NCBI GenBank assembly: GCA_029204225.1
Contig: CM055097.1
Span: 45,360,050-45,424,049, forward strand
Length of the DNA stretch: 64,000 nucleotides
Direction: 5' to 3'
Source of the DNA: Diphasiastrum complanatum
Taxonomy: Eukaryota; Streptophyta; Lycopodiopsida; Lycopodiales; Lycopodiaceae
Shown one piece after another: positions 33,275-45,625 of this stretch. Each line of letters opens with the position of its first letter. Position 1 is the stretch's first letter. A model generated the notes under the pieces. The model was not told the origin of the DNA. It saw nothing but the letters and a program-made list of their open reading frames with translations, and did not search any database. The position numbers and the translations under genes were made by a program.

Positions 33275-33431
33275 GCTACCTACCTTTTCTTCACTTTCCA
33301 AAAGTGTAATTCAAAAACATTTAGACTAAAATATCTTTCTAAGGTCTATCTCTAAGTCTAAAAATGCATATTGGCCTAAATTGCCAATTTGAACAATCTT
33401 GGCTACACTAAACTAGTTGATATTTCTCACA
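33275..33431 (-). mobile_element. Copia-type LTR, right part
   Basis: Continues the LTR interrupted at 25631. It aligns with the end of the LTR at 7910-8545: CTTTCCAAAAGTGT, CTCTAAGTCTAAAA, TTGGCCTMAA, AACTAGTTGA, and ends TCTCACA. Confidence 0.8.
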
Positions 33432-33804
33432 CATCGGTCTCTGATGGAGGCAAGTGGCAACTACATTTGGGCTTTTTCCACGGTGGCACATGGATAGGAA
33501 TCTCATCGTCGAAGTCATCAGCATGTGCTCGAGTCCGAAAGATTCCAGTTTGAAGTAGTTGTTGGGAGTCTAATCCCATGTGATCCGGTACAAGCAGATG
33601 AGACTAACGGAGAGTAAGCATCTCACGAACAAGAAGTCCCAAGAAACGAGCATCATGATAGGAGAAAAAATTGTGAACTGTATGTGCGCCATCGTGAAAG
33701 AGACAATAATACCCCCCCCTTATCTCGTAATATAATAGACATCTGGGGAGGAAATGTGCTTCATCTTCCACCTCCTACAACAAGCACAAGCGACATAGAT
33801 GACG
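33432..33804. other. Spacer, no gene seen
   Basis: Unique-looking sequence between the LTR end and the small piece of telomere-like repeat. No coding signal. Confidence 0.5.
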
Positions 33805-33935
33805 GAATAAGGGCTAAGGGCTAAGGGTTGAGGGATAAGAGCTAAAGGCCAAGGGTCAATGATCAAGGACTAAGTGCCAAGGATTAAAGGACAAGGATTA
33901 AGGGCCAAGGGCTAAGGGATAAGAGCTAAGAGCCA
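33805..33935. repeat. Short block of the TAAGGG-type array
   Basis: Repeats of GGGCTAAGGG, GCCAAGGG and ATTAAGGG, the same loose unit that borders the array at 23122-24800. Probably the far side of that array, separated by the retrotransposon and TIR-element insertions. Confidence 0.8.
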
Positions 33936-33954
33936 CGAGACCGATTCACTTTGG

Positions 33955-36191
33955 TCGGAAGCATGTAGTGCGGCAACATTCTTGCAAAACAGGAGCCCTA
34001 CAGTTGCGGTTCCAAATGTGACTCCCGAAGAAGCATTTACAGGAATAAAGCCAAAAATCAACAAGTTTCGTGTCATTGGGTGTAAGGCCTATGTACATGT
34101 GCCAAAGGATGAACAAAAAAAACTTGATGCCAAAGCAATCAGGTGTATCTTCGTCAGTTATGACGAGAGGACAAAGGCATACAGGTGTTTTGATCCTGTA
34201 ATGAACAAGATTCACATAAGTAAAGATGTGATCTCTGATGAGATGCATAGGTATGAAGATGAAGACCATGCAAGTGGTGAAAGCATTAAAAGACTTCCCA
34301 CAATTTTGGAAGAAGAAGACAAAGAAGACGCTCCACAAGATGATGCACGTGAAGATGAGAATCGGGAGGGCGAGTATGAAAAGACACCACCTATTCAAGA
34401 GCCTAGCAGAAGGTACTTGCCAATAGGAGCAATAAAGAAGAAACCGATTGGAAGTAAGAGACATTACTTGGACACTCCTTGGGATACATACTCTCCACGT
34501 AGTGTATCACCTGAATCTAAGATACCAAAATGGTATGAGAAGATCATGAAGGACGCAAAGCTAAATCAACCAGGATCTAGCACACAAGGAGAAGTGAGAA
34601 GATCAACGCGGGAAAGGAAGTCTCCCGATCGTTATCATGTGAACTATGCCCTAATGAGTGACATTTTGAAGTGTCGAGAGCCATCAACCTTTGATGAGAC
34701 AAAAGATCACAAAGAGTGACAAAGGGCAATGGAAGAGGAGATGGAATCCATCCACAGGCATGATACATGGGAGTTGGTTGATCTACCACTTGGAAAGAAA
34801 TCCATTGACAACAAATGGGTGTTTAGAACAAAGTTTCATGCAGATGACACGATAGCAAAGCATAAGGCACGCCTAGTAGTGAAGGGTTATGAGCAAAATA
34901 ATTGACTATGAAGAGACATTTGCTGCAGTGGCTAAGTGGACTATGCTATGCCTTATCATTTTCCTAGCATCTCATTTTGGGTGGAAGATCCTCAAATGGA
35001 TGTGAAGTCCGCATTTTTGAATGGTGACCTAGAGGAAGAAGTTTACATGGTCCAACCGCAGGGCTTCATGGCAAAAGGGCAAGAACAGACGGTATGTAAA
35101 CTACACAAAGCACTTTATGGCCTTAAGCAAGCGCCAGGCGCATGGTATGGACGCATTGACAATTACTTTCTTTCTCATGGGCTTGTAAGAACAAATTCAG
35201 ATCCAAATCTTTATGTTCTTATAAATGAAGATAACATTGCCTTGATTGTACTTTATGTTGATGATATCATTATCATGGGCAATAATGAGAACCTCACTCA
35301 TTCTATCAAAGCCAACTTATGCAAGCAGTTTAAGATGACAGATTTAGATCTTATGCACTACTGCTTGGGTGTCGAAATATGGCAAACTGGCAGTGATATC
35401 AGCTTATGTGTGCGTGAGGTATTGAGAGATTTCACATGACAGAGTGCAAACCTTCCATCACCCCTTGTGAAGCTGGTAAGAAATTATCACGTATTTACGA
35501 TAGTGCACATGTTGACGCTACTCTATTCCGTTAGCTAGTTGGGAGTTTGATATATCTTATGACTACACGTCCTGATATCCACTATGTTGTAAGTTTGATT
35601 AGCCAATTCATGTCATCACCCACTATGGACCATTGGAAAGCTGCAAAAAGGATTTTGAGGTATGTGAAGGGTACACCTAACCTTGGCCTAATTTACAAAA
35701 GACAAAGTGTTTTACCTAAGTTGCAGGGTTATGTTGACGTTGATTGGGCAGGAAGTGTAGATGATAGAAAGTCAACAATAGGTTATGCTTTCAAGTTTAG
35801 TAGCGGTTGTTTTTCATGGTCTAGCAAGAAGCAAGATACTATTTCTCTTTCTTCTACAGAAGCTGAATATAAAGCGTTAAGTTCTGCTACCCAAGAAGCT
35901 ATTTGGCTACGTAAGTTGTTATGTGAGATTGGCATGAAGCAGGTAAATCCTACTGTTATTTTTTGTGACAGTCAAAGTGGAATACAATTGGCTAAGAATC
36001 ATGTCTTTCACGCAAGGACAAAATATATTGAGGTAAAATATCACTTTGTGCGTGAGAAACTACAATATGAAGATATAAGCATTGTACATTGTTCTACGTT
36101 GTTACAAATTGCTGATATATTTACGAAAGCTTTATGTAAAGAGAAGTTTGAGACTTTTAGAGCCAAACTTGGCTTAGATATGGTTATGTAA
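33955..36191 (+). pseudogene. Copia integrase end, RT and RNase H
   Basis: The plus strand reads integrase C-terminal text (TPEEAFTGIKPKINKFRVIGCKAY split over 34020-34095, then RCIFVSYDERTKAYRCFDP). A linker follows, then RT with NKWVFRTKFH, LNGDLEEEVYM, YGLKQAPGAWYGRID and the YVDD active site at about 35262. RNase H carries VDVDWAG, SSTEAEYKAL, FCDSQSGI and H.RTKYIEV, ending at TAA 36189. Stops at 34717, about 34903 and 35438, and a frameshift near 35440-35547, disable it. The region before 33955, including gag and protease, is missing. Confidence 0.9.
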
Positions 36192-37797
36192 AAAAAAAAA
36201 AAAAAGCCTTAACTTGTAATACTATCATGGAGGTATGTTCCATGAATAGAGGAAACTCTAAAATAAAGAGAGATGTTGATCATTGAGGGAGAGAGTTAAA
36301 ATAGCAATGATCGACTTATACAGTGCTTTCTTATTTCGATGGCACTTTTGAAAATCAAGAAAATCATTGCTCATGCTATTTTTTAGTGAAATTGGTTGTT
36401 TTCCTTCCAATGATGGGTGTGTTTCTCTTTTCAATAGTCCTTGTCTTGTGTAGGTGTCTTGTAAAATTGTTCTATTAATAGTTAATTTTTTGCTTCTTGC
36501 AAAATTGACTAGTTGAAACCAAATGGCTAAGTAGTGGAGATCAACTTGCATCAACTTCCTATTAAAATTTGCTATTAAAAGCTAAATTATTTTCAACTTT
36601 AAGCAATCAATTTGTTGCTCATGCAATATTGGCCAACTAAATTTAAAAACAATCGATTGGTTAATGGGCTTTGTCATGTTATTGCAAGCATTGAGCCACA
36701 TAAAGAGTCATTCAAAAGAAAAGTATGGTCTTATGGCGCACATGTGGCCTAAAGAGTTCACAACAATCACCTTGGCATATGAAAACCTTATAAGTGTCCA
36801 AAGTTATGTCCTAATAAAATGCAAACCAATGTTCCAAAATCTAGTTGTACTTATTTCATAGATTCTTTCATGGAATTTCAAGTGTTCTCTTGTTATAATA
36901 TGTATCTAACGAATGTACTGATTTGTATATAATTCACATTTAAGAGTCAATGCAATTCCTTGAGATAGGAAATAAAACCAGTAGTTTAAGAGAGTTTTGA
37001 TGCTTCAAAAAATTTGTTTCCTATGGCAACGACAATTTAAGCTCCCAAAGAGAGGAGTTTGTACATGATAATTTTTTAATTGTCTTTAACTCTTTTGTAT
37101 TGAACATTATGGGGAAAAATACAAAAGATTCTCACAATGTGAGAGATGTTAGACCTTTAGATCTTGCAATTCGCTATTTGGTGAAGATTTTGCAAAATGC
37201 ATATACATCTACTAGTCAACATTATAACTAGTAGTCATGAATTCCTTGGCAAGTATATCGACATATGCGTTGCACATATTTGAGTAAGTATCACACGCTT
37301 AATTTATCGTTTACATATATTCACCTCTAAATGTGTGGTCTATGGCATTGATTGTTATCTTCATGACATGCAATAATCTATGCCATCAAATAGATATCCC
37401 TCTATCCAAATGTTGGAGGTTTTATAGGTAGGCAATGTCAATGGCAACTTCCCATAGGGGCTAGGGGCCATATGTAGGACGTAGTCTAGTACCTCTCATG
37501 GTTGCAACTATGTGACCTTGCCTAGTAAAATCTTCAAACGTGCTTTGAAATTAAGTTATGTTTCACTATTCATTCATATTTTACTTTAGTCCTCAAAATC
37601 ACACATGATTGATACACAACTATTGTATATTATCATTGAGCAAATCACTTTTATGTGACTATCTAATGCATCAATCATATTCTATTTCATGTAGCATGAC
37701 ATGTACATGTGTAAAATTGTCACATTCTCAAAGCGAAGAATGCAGCCAAGCAACCTAATCAACAAGCAAATACAACTACAGCATCTCCTCAAGTCGA
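36192..37797. other. Spacer, no gene seen
   Basis: Begins with a poly-A tract. A purine-rich TTGAGGGAGAGAG near 36280 could be the polypurine tract of the preceding copia, but I cannot define an LTR. The rest is AT-rich with no recognisable coding content. Confidence 0.5.
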
Positions 37798-38513
37798 ATG
37801 GATGAAGGCACTTTTATGATCAAAGACAAATACGTGAATTCAGATGATTCGTGGTTTCTGGATTCTGGAGCTACTCAACATATGACCAATCATCATGAGA
37901 TTTTCCAATCCTATATGCCTTACAGCACAAAGAAGTATGTTCATCTTGGTGACGATAGTACTCACACTAACGAAGGTGAAGGTACTGTAAGATTAAGATT
38001 CCAGCATGATCGATTCAAACTACTGTCAAAAGTCTTGTATGTTCCTAAACTCTCTACAAATCTATTATCAGTAAGTAGAATTACAGATTTAGGCCATATC
38101 AATGCAAAATTATCTATAGGAGTAATAAGATCCTTGCACTCGGCAAGAGGCATTGATACTTATATAGATTGGCACATTGTTATTCTAAAACTAGTCAAGC
38201 CTTGAAAACCTCTGTTTTTGTCAATAAAGCATTACTATGGCATCATCGCTTAGGACACTTGAATTATGCATTTGTTTCGAACACGTCTAGACAATCCATG
38301 GCTCTTGATCTCGACTATCCTTCTAGTAAAGTCGATCTCCCTGTCTGCCATAGCTGCATCCTTGGAAAGCAGACTAGGATTCCTTTTAGATCAAGTCATA
38401 GGCATGCAACAAAAGGTTTGTTAAATGTTGTTCATACAGATATATGTGGACCTATGCAAACTCCTTCATTACTAGATGCAAAGTATTTCATTACCTTTAT
38501 TGATGAAGTTTAG
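37798..38513 (+). pseudogene. Copia protease, GAG-pre-integrase and integrase start
   Basis: SWFLDSGATQHMTN (about 37850) is the aspartic protease active site with its downstream LSTNLLSVSRI. After a frameshift near 38170 the text LLWHHRLGHLNY is the GAG-pre-integrase, and VCHSCILGKQTRIPF, VHTDICGPM and YFITFIDE begin the integrase. The sequence stops at a TAG at 38511, where a different repeat begins. No catalytic DDE remains. Confidence 0.85.
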
Positions 38514-38767
38514 TCACATCAAACTTCACTGGTGCTTAGCCATAGTTAAAATATAATTTTCAAAATGGAGAAATATTCCCTCCCAATAGTTGGGAACACT
38601 CAAAAATTTGAATTAGAAGTGACATTTATGAAATAAAGCCTACGCCATCTCTATCTCCAAGGTCAAAAACAAGTATTTAGCGCCATCTCTATCTCCAGCA
38701 GAGTCGTTAGCGCCATCTTCAACTTTGTTATTGTCATTGTGTTGTTTGTTACTATACTACTGTACTG
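38514..38767. other. Upstream region of a gene B relative, with subterminal-type repeats
   Basis: GCCATCTCTATCTCCA occurs near 38644 and 38682, with GCGCCATCTTCAAC near 38711. The spacing resembles the subterminal words at 52640-52825. No CATTAGAGG terminus is seen here. Confidence 0.45.
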
Positions 38768-40470
38768 ATGACAAAGCTTTATCATCTTCATGTGGATTTG
38801 TCACCAGAATATGCTCCGCTCAGGACAAGAAATTCAACGCAACCCAAATTGTCAACTTCTGATATGGTCTGATACAGGGAGGAAAAGCTAAAGCATGTAG
38901 ATTTATGGTCATCAGGAATATTGTATCCTATTCATCCATGTTCATTGCAACATCCAGATTTTCATTCGGTGAGTCAGTTAATAATCTATATGTGTCATGG
39001 TAAAAATGGCCTTTTGGGTTACTATGAGAATTTGATGCTCTATGGGAATGCACATTCAATGCAAAGAATACATTATTTGGAAGAGGAATCAAGGAAAATA
39101 TCAAAGGAGTGCGAAGAAAAATCTACAAAGTTGAAAACTTGTTTGGATGAAAATGAGATGCTCAAGAAGGAGATCCAAAGGTTGAAATCTTCTTTGCATC
39201 ATTATACAACTAGTAATGATGAGATAAAAACTGCATTTCAATCCATGCGTATCTCGTATTTGTCTCTTGTTAAAGATATGGATGTGCTCAACAGAAAGGT
39301 CCAAAGCGACAAGAGGAAAGACTGGTAAACAAGGATATATGTGATCTATCATCCAGAGGACTCATAGAAAAAGACGAATCCATGCATTCAAGTAAGTTAT
39401 AGCTTATTTGGTATTGAATATTGCTTGAACTTTTTGATTCATTCATAATTACTAATTTTGTTATTTATTCATTTCAAATTTGCTTATTATATACTGTTGT
39501 GAATACTATGAGTGTCCTAATTTCTACTAACATTTTCATGAACATTATGTTTGCAATGTAGATCAACATTGGTTGTTGAAGACCATTTGGCCGATGAGAT
39601 TTCAATTGGAAACTCACTAGGCTCTATCTTGACTTCTAAATCTATGAAATCAATGTTAAACAATAACAAAATGAAAAAGATTAAGGCTTCAGTTACTGAT
39701 AGCATTATGGATGAAGTTGAAAAAATATTAGACACTACATTGCTTCAGGAGGCATGTGAACTTTCTAACATCAGCAGGGAAGCATATGCAACAATGTTTA
39801 AGATGATAAAGAAGGCATTTGCACAGCAAATATTAAAAAGCTTCCAATCCCACGACCATTTCATCTTTTAAAAAAAAGAGACATGTTAAACCAAGGTATG
39901 CCGACAATAGTTGGCAATCCATCTCATATCAATGAAGTGTATTGCTTGAAAGGAGAAAGTCTAGCTTATAACAATTCCAACAATTTATTTATCGACATTA
40001 ATCAGCTATTAACATTCATCATAAATTTTTACGGTATTACAAATGAGAATGTCAATAACAAGTTGATAGTTGTTCTCAAGTTAGATGAGTCTGAAATTAT
40101 AAAAGGACAAAAAATGGAAAGAGTCAGTCTCACGATCATGAATGGAGCACTTTCAAATTTAGAAGACTCAGAAGGCCTCAATTTCAATGTTCAATCAGAA
40201 AATGATATCTGGTGGTTGGCAGCATTTTAGGTATAGCAGTTCCTTCACATAATAAATAGGGATAATCATTTAAATATGGATTTCATTTGGAAAATCTTCT
40301 CTGTGTTAATATTATGAGGCTAATCATGTTTTTGTATTCTCTTATAGGTGATGAAAGAAATTCATGACATTCTCTCATGGATATTTAATAGAACATCATA
40401 TCATGCCACCATAAAAAATCACATGGAGCAAGTTCCACTCAAAATCATGAATTTCACTCACTTATCTTGA
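38768..40470 (+). pseudogene. Third, diverged copy of gene B
   Basis: ATG 38768 starts MTKLYHLHVDLSPEYAPL, aligned with the start of B in the TIR element. Exon 1 runs to 39391 (donor GTAAGT) and includes HGKNGLLGYYENLM and a Glu/Lys-rich coiled coil. Exon 2 (39562-40230) has SLGSILTSKSMKSML, EACELSNISREAYATMFK, NNLFIDINQLL, VLKLDESEIIKGQKMERVSL and QSENDIWWLAAF. Exon 3 starts at 40348 (KEIHDILSWIF). The intron positions match copy 2. Stops interrupt exon 1 (38877 and 39328) and exon 2. The level of divergence marks a separate subfamily. Function unknown. The conserved LDE..I..GQKMERVS block could be part of a nuclease fold, but that is speculation. Confidence 0.7.
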
Positions 40471-40502
40471 ACATTGATGCATGAAGATCATACCTAAGGG
40501 TG

Positions 40503-40514
40503 GCTCTGATACCA
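40503..40514 (-). other. Primer-binding site (initiator tRNA-Met)
   Basis: The minus strand reads TGGTATCAGAGC. It abuts TGTGAAGTTTTCACA at 40515, a plausible LTR terminus of a minus-strand copia element whose interior is gone. Confidence 0.75.
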
Positions 40515-40760
40515 TGTGAAGTTTTCACATGTGTGAAGACCTGTCCAACACCCACAATGATCTTCTAAGGTAATTTGTGATTGCAATATCACATAGATTC
40601 CATCCTACAATCTTCCTTGATTGATTCTAAGACAAGAGCACAATTTCATTCATAATGAATCCACATTCAATTGGCGCTCAAAGCAATCAAAGTACATGAA
40701 AAAGTTAAGTTCCCAACATGATTTTAGAGAGATAAAAATATCCTACTCTCTTGGATTTTA
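40515..40760 (-). mobile_element. Putative copia LTR (right edge uncertain)
   Basis: Starts TGTGAAGTTTTCACATGTG next to the primer site. The sequence style and position match copia LTRs. The far end is not defined. The plus-strand copia at 40780-43954 begins nearby, so the two elements are juxtaposed or one has been inverted. Confidence 0.45.
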
Positions 40761-40779
40761 AAGCATCATAAATTCTATG

Positions 40780-43700
40780 TCGATTTGGAGGTGTTGGTAG
40801 ATCAAATCTTGCATTTTTCAAGTATAGAAAGTGGATCTGTGTGGTCCAACCATCATTTTAGGTCAAATCACTTGTGGATGGATGATTTTTGAAACTAGTT
40901 ACTGGAATGTGGAGATAGAAATTGCTCATGATTGTGGATGATACATTCTATTAGATGAGATATCTAGATTCTAGCTTTTGCATGTCGATTTTGCTTGATT
41001 CAATATTTTGCATTTTTGGTGAAACCCTAAATTTGATAGGATCTCTTGATTTTCAGGTTGCTAGACTTTTCAAGAGTGTGTTTCAATCTTAGGTGTTTTC
41101 AAAATTTATGTAGGGATGGAATCCTTCCTAGAGATGAATGCTTATGCAAGTTGTTCTTAATGGCTTGTTGGATGATCATGCTAATCTTGTTCAAAGTTTT
41201 GCTATTAAAAAAACTTTTCCAAGTATGGTGGATTTGCAAGATATTTTGGTGAATGAGGAGTTTAGGCTTTTATCAAGAGGAGGTGCATCTACTACATCTC
41301 AAGTTGATGGAGAGGAGGTTATGTTCATCAAAGGCAAATTCAAGGACAAGGACAAAGGCAAATGGTCAAAGTGTCAAGATCAAGGTGAGCCTTCCACTTT
41401 TGCTGGTAAGAAGAAAGATAGGTCAAAGTTAAAATGCTTCTATTGTGGAATCAAAGGGCATTTTGCAAATGATTGCTTCAAGAAGAAGAGAGATCAAGGT
41501 GAGAAACAGACCAATCTAACTAATGATGAAGATGTTGTTGATGAATAAATTGTCAAATGATGCTTTTGTTATGTCATCATGCTTGTTGGCTAATCATGGA
41601 GACATTCATACTTGGTGGATTGGTAGTGGAGCTACATCACATATGACATTTCATGAGGAGTATTATTCATACTTGATGGCTTTTGAAGGTGACAAGAAAG
41701 TTATCTACACGACCAATAATGGTGAGTGTGCAATCCAGGGGATTGGCACAATTCCTATTTCCCTCTCTACTAATACGAATATCAATTTGAAGGATGTTTT
41801 GTTCATTCCATCTATTACTAAGAATATTCTTAGTGTGAGTCAAATGCTTGACAAGGGATTCAAAGCGGAGTTTGTTGGTGATGCTTGTTTGATCAAGAAA
41901 GAGGATGAATTGATTGCAAAAGGAAAGAGGCAAGGGTGCATCTGCGTACTTTCAAACTTTTGTCAAATTAAGTTCTTCATCACTTGTTTCATACCCAAGT
42001 GGCACTAATATTTTTTGCTTACAGCATGTTAAGTCTGTGTGTGGACTGGACAACACAGGTGCATGTCGATCTACATATGCCAAATGCCTCCTAACTATTT
42101 GTGGGCTCCGCATTGGACAATCCAAGCATGGATGGTTAACTCCGCATTGCCTACACATAGGTTTGAATGTTGATGGATCACCTCGATGTGGACATTTGGC
42201 TTGACAATGTCTACCTCCACATCCAAAGCATCATACCGTGTGTAGTATACCATCTCCTCTAGTTGATAAGCATACACAAATTGTTCAAACTTGATGCTTG
42301 TGTTGTTGCTAACCAAATTGTATGCATGAGAAAAGAGCAAATGTCAATGCAAGAGGTATGGCACAAGAGGTTGGGACATCTCAACTACAAGTCATTGGAG
42401 GTGATGGAAAAATGGGAAGTTGTTTTTGGCCTTCCTAAATCTCTTACAATCTTGAATCATGTTTGTGAGCAATGTGCTTTATCTAAGTCACATAGGTTGC
42501 CTCATAAGAGATCTATATCTAGATCGACAAAGCCTTTTCAGGCTGTGCATTTGGACATTCATGGTGTTACTACAATTACAATGAAGGTGCTAAAGTGTAT
42601 GTGACTTTCATTGATGACTTTAGTAGATTTTGTTGGGTCTATCTACTAAAAATCAAAGATGACGTGTTGGATGTCTTTTTCAAGTTCAAGATTGCAAGGG
42701 AGGTCCAATTCTCTACCAAGATCAAGTGCTTGAGAAGTGACAATGGTGGTGAGTACATTTCTACCAAGTTCAAGGCTTTTTGTGATGAGCATGGGATCAA
42801 GAGGGAGTACACAAGTCCAAGGATACCACAACAAAATGGAGTGGCCGAGAGGAAGAATATAACCTTATGTGAAGGAGCTAAAGCCATGAGGTTAGGTGAA
42901 AATCTTCCAAAACCATTTTGGGATCAAGCTTTGTTGTGTGCTAATTTTCTATGCAACAGGTGGCCGAGTGCTATATTGGATGGAAAAACCCCTTTTGAGG
43001 TATCGTTTGGAAGAAGGCCAAGTGTCAAGTTCTTCAAACTTTTGGATGTATATGTTATATCAACATCACTCTTGATTATAGAACCAAGGAGGATCCATCT
43101 TCATAGAAAGGTGTCTTTGTGTGCTATAGTGAAGTAAGCAAGGCTTACAAAGTTTTATTTCTTCAATTAAGAAAGTGGTCATTGGAAGAGATGTCATTTT
43201 TTATGAGGGAAGCTTTCCAAAAGTGTCTTCAAGTGGTAGTGTGGATGTTGGATCTAACATTCTTGATGATGGCATTATTGATGATACTTTGGATGTTGAT
43301 ATTGAAGAGCCTACTTCAAATCAAAATCCAAGGAGGACATCAAGGCAAAGGGAACAACCTTTGAGACTCACTTATGATGAGAAAGGTAGGCAAGTTGTTG
43401 GTGGTATAGACTTTGCTTCCTTAACCTCTTTGATGAACCTACATGTGTAGATGAAGCAAGACAAAAAAGAGGAGTGGATCCAAGCAATGGATCTTGAGTA
43501 TCAAGATATTATAAAGAATGAGACATGGAGATTGGTGCAACTCCCAAAGGACAAGAAAGCTATTGGATGCAAGTGGATCTTCAAGGTGAAGAAAAACCAA
43601 GATGGATCAATTAATAGGTACAAAGCAAGGTTGATGGCAAAAGGATACGCACAAGAGTATGGAATTGACTATGATGAGACCTTTGCATCCCTAGAAAAGA

Positions 43701-43954
43701 TGGTGACCATGAGAGTCATTATTTCACTTGATACACTTTTTGGATGGGATCTATGGCAATTGGATATCACAAATGCATTTTTGAATGGCGATCTTTATGG
43801 AGAGGGGTTCATGGAGCAACCCGAGGGCTACATTTCACATGGCAAACTAAAACATGTTTGTTTTCTACAAAAGAGTTTGTATGGTCTTAAGCAAGCACCA
43901 AGGAGTTGGTATGATAAGCTTAACACATTTCGTCTTTCTCAAATTTTCAGATGA
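40780..43954 (+). pseudogene. Copia gag-protease-integrase-RT, decayed
   Basis: A leader (40780-41100) related to 7310-7897 precedes Gag. Gag text VVLNGLLDDHANLVQS, the CCHC knuckle CFYCGIKGHFANDC and a Lys-rich tail end at 41548. Protease WWIGSGATSHMTF (about 41610) has Gly for the catalytic Asp, so it would be dead. Integrase: WHKRLGHLNY (42360), CEQCALSKSHRLP, FIDDFSRFCWVY, SDNGGEY (about 42740) and QQNGVAERKN (42830), so the core is recognisable. RT: CKWIFKVKKNQDGSINRYKA (43570), DITNAFLNGDLYGE and YGLKQAPRSWYDKL (43880). It is lost before YVDD at 43954. An insertion of unrelated text at about 41990-42260 separates protease from pre-integrase. Confidence 0.85.
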
Positions 43955-44450
43955 GTAGTTGTTATGCACATGCTTTTCTTTATCTTGAATGATATCGAAT
44001 GTTTTGATGTCCGATCGTTGTATGTACATCTTCAGCTGTTTATTCTTATTCCACACACTGGCTCATTTTTGTTGAATGCTTAAACAAATTAAAACATAGG
44101 TCAACAATGTCTATCTACACTCTGGAAGATTGTAGATCTGATCTAGCAGTAGCCACCAGTCAAAATTAAATTCTATCCGAGTCTATCGAAGAGAAGAGAG
44201 TGCGAACCCGAATCCCTTTTGGTTTCATTTCGTGCATCAAATCGAGATCAACAATGATATTAAAATTGCTCACGAGACGAAGTCAATCTCTTTCTTTCAC
44301 TTCTCAATAGTGGTATCATATCTTATAACAGTTTTAAAGCCAATTGGAGTTTATTACAGCAAAAAGCCAATAAGAGTCTATCAATTATTTGAAGGTTATT
44401 AGATCCAAGAGATCATACATTCAAAACAAGGAGCCAGAAATCTCACAACG
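43955..44450. other. Spacer, no gene seen
   Basis: AT-rich sequence between two copia pieces. CAATAGTGGTATCATATC near 44307 vaguely resembles a primer site but does not match well. Confidence 0.4.
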
Positions 44451-45296
44451 ATGGCATCTATAAGCAGCATACAGTCGAAGATCTGCACCATCGTCGACTC
44501 ATCCGGGTCTAACTTCCTAGCATGGAAGATAAAGACCTCTCTCATCTTGAAGGGAGAAAACTTATGGCCCTAGGTGGACAACACCAAAGAGATGCCTACA
44601 ACCACAAGTAGAGAGCTATGAGAATGGAGAGAAAGAAACGACAAGGCAGTAGCCGTCTTATCCTCCTCCATCGAAGATAGCCTAATGCTTGACCTCGTGA
44701 CACTCTCTAACACAAGAGAGATGTGGGATGCATTACTGGCTAGGTTCCAAACAAAATCACGGAGCCAGATAATGCTTCTCGAAGACAGCTGACTAACCTA
44801 TGATGGGATGGCAAGGACCTCACATCCTTTATCAGAAAGATGAAGGATCTGTTCCTTTCATTACACAACACCGGAGCAGACAATGTAGTTTCAACAGAGA
44901 AGCAACTCACCTACTTGCTACGAGCTTTACCAAGATCCTTCTAGACTACCCGAACATTGCTAGCCAAAGATCCACAAATGACTCTAGATAAGTGATAATC
45001 GAGATTCAAGAAGTAGAAGCCCGTGAGCATCTTAATCATAAGGACACCTCTGATCAAGCTCTCTATAGCAGTAACAAGAAGCCGAATAAACCGTTCAGAC
45101 CTAAGAGGGAGTCAGACCGAAATCAGCAGGCGGAGGCAGTCGCCAAAGGCAAATGGAAGAGAAAGGCAAGCCAAGACGGCAAGACGACGGAAAGAAAACA
45201 TGCGTGAGATGTAAGTGAGAAGGCCACATAGTCGAAAATGTGTTCGCTAAACCCGAAGATCGAATGTATCTATTGTCACAAGAAAGGTCATGCAAC
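44451..45296 (+). pseudogene. Copia Gag, cut in its zinc knuckle by the TIR element
   Basis: ATG 44451 starts MASISSIQSKI, then SGSNFLAWKIKTSLILKGE, a typical copia Gag N-terminus (F..WK). LSSSIEDSLMLDLVTLSNTR and MWDALLARFQTK follow, then a Lys/Arg-rich tail, and finally CIYCHKKGHAT, the first half of a CCHC knuckle, ending where CATTAGAGG begins at 45297. Several stops (about 44571, 44619, 44790 and 44989) and frameshifts show decay. The remaining part of the knuckle was not found beyond the inserted element. Confidence 0.8.
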
Positions 45297-45625
45297 CATT
45301 AGAGGAGTTCCAAAATAAAAAAAGATTCTTTGTAAAGATATTTTTATTTATTTTTCTTTAGTTTTGACCGTCACCAGGCCCAATCAAAATGCACAAATTT
45401 GAAATCTATGTAGCGTAGTTCAAATTAATTGAGAAATAAAAATACAATATAGAGAACTTTGAAATTTGTGTTCGGGCAACATGGACTTATCCCATTGATT
45501 TCTTCTTCCTGCCCGACACATGCTAATCTGTCCGACGTCAATACCTCAAGTTAAATCTACTTAACTATGCTGGTTAGTGTAATGAAATTTGCTAACTATA
45601 CTAGTTACAATTATAGAAATATAGT

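Noticed and set aside
34577-34789. Minus-strand open frames inside the copia pol regions (for example 34577-34789, 42639-42887)
   Set aside because: They are shadows of the plus-strand RT and integrase frames.
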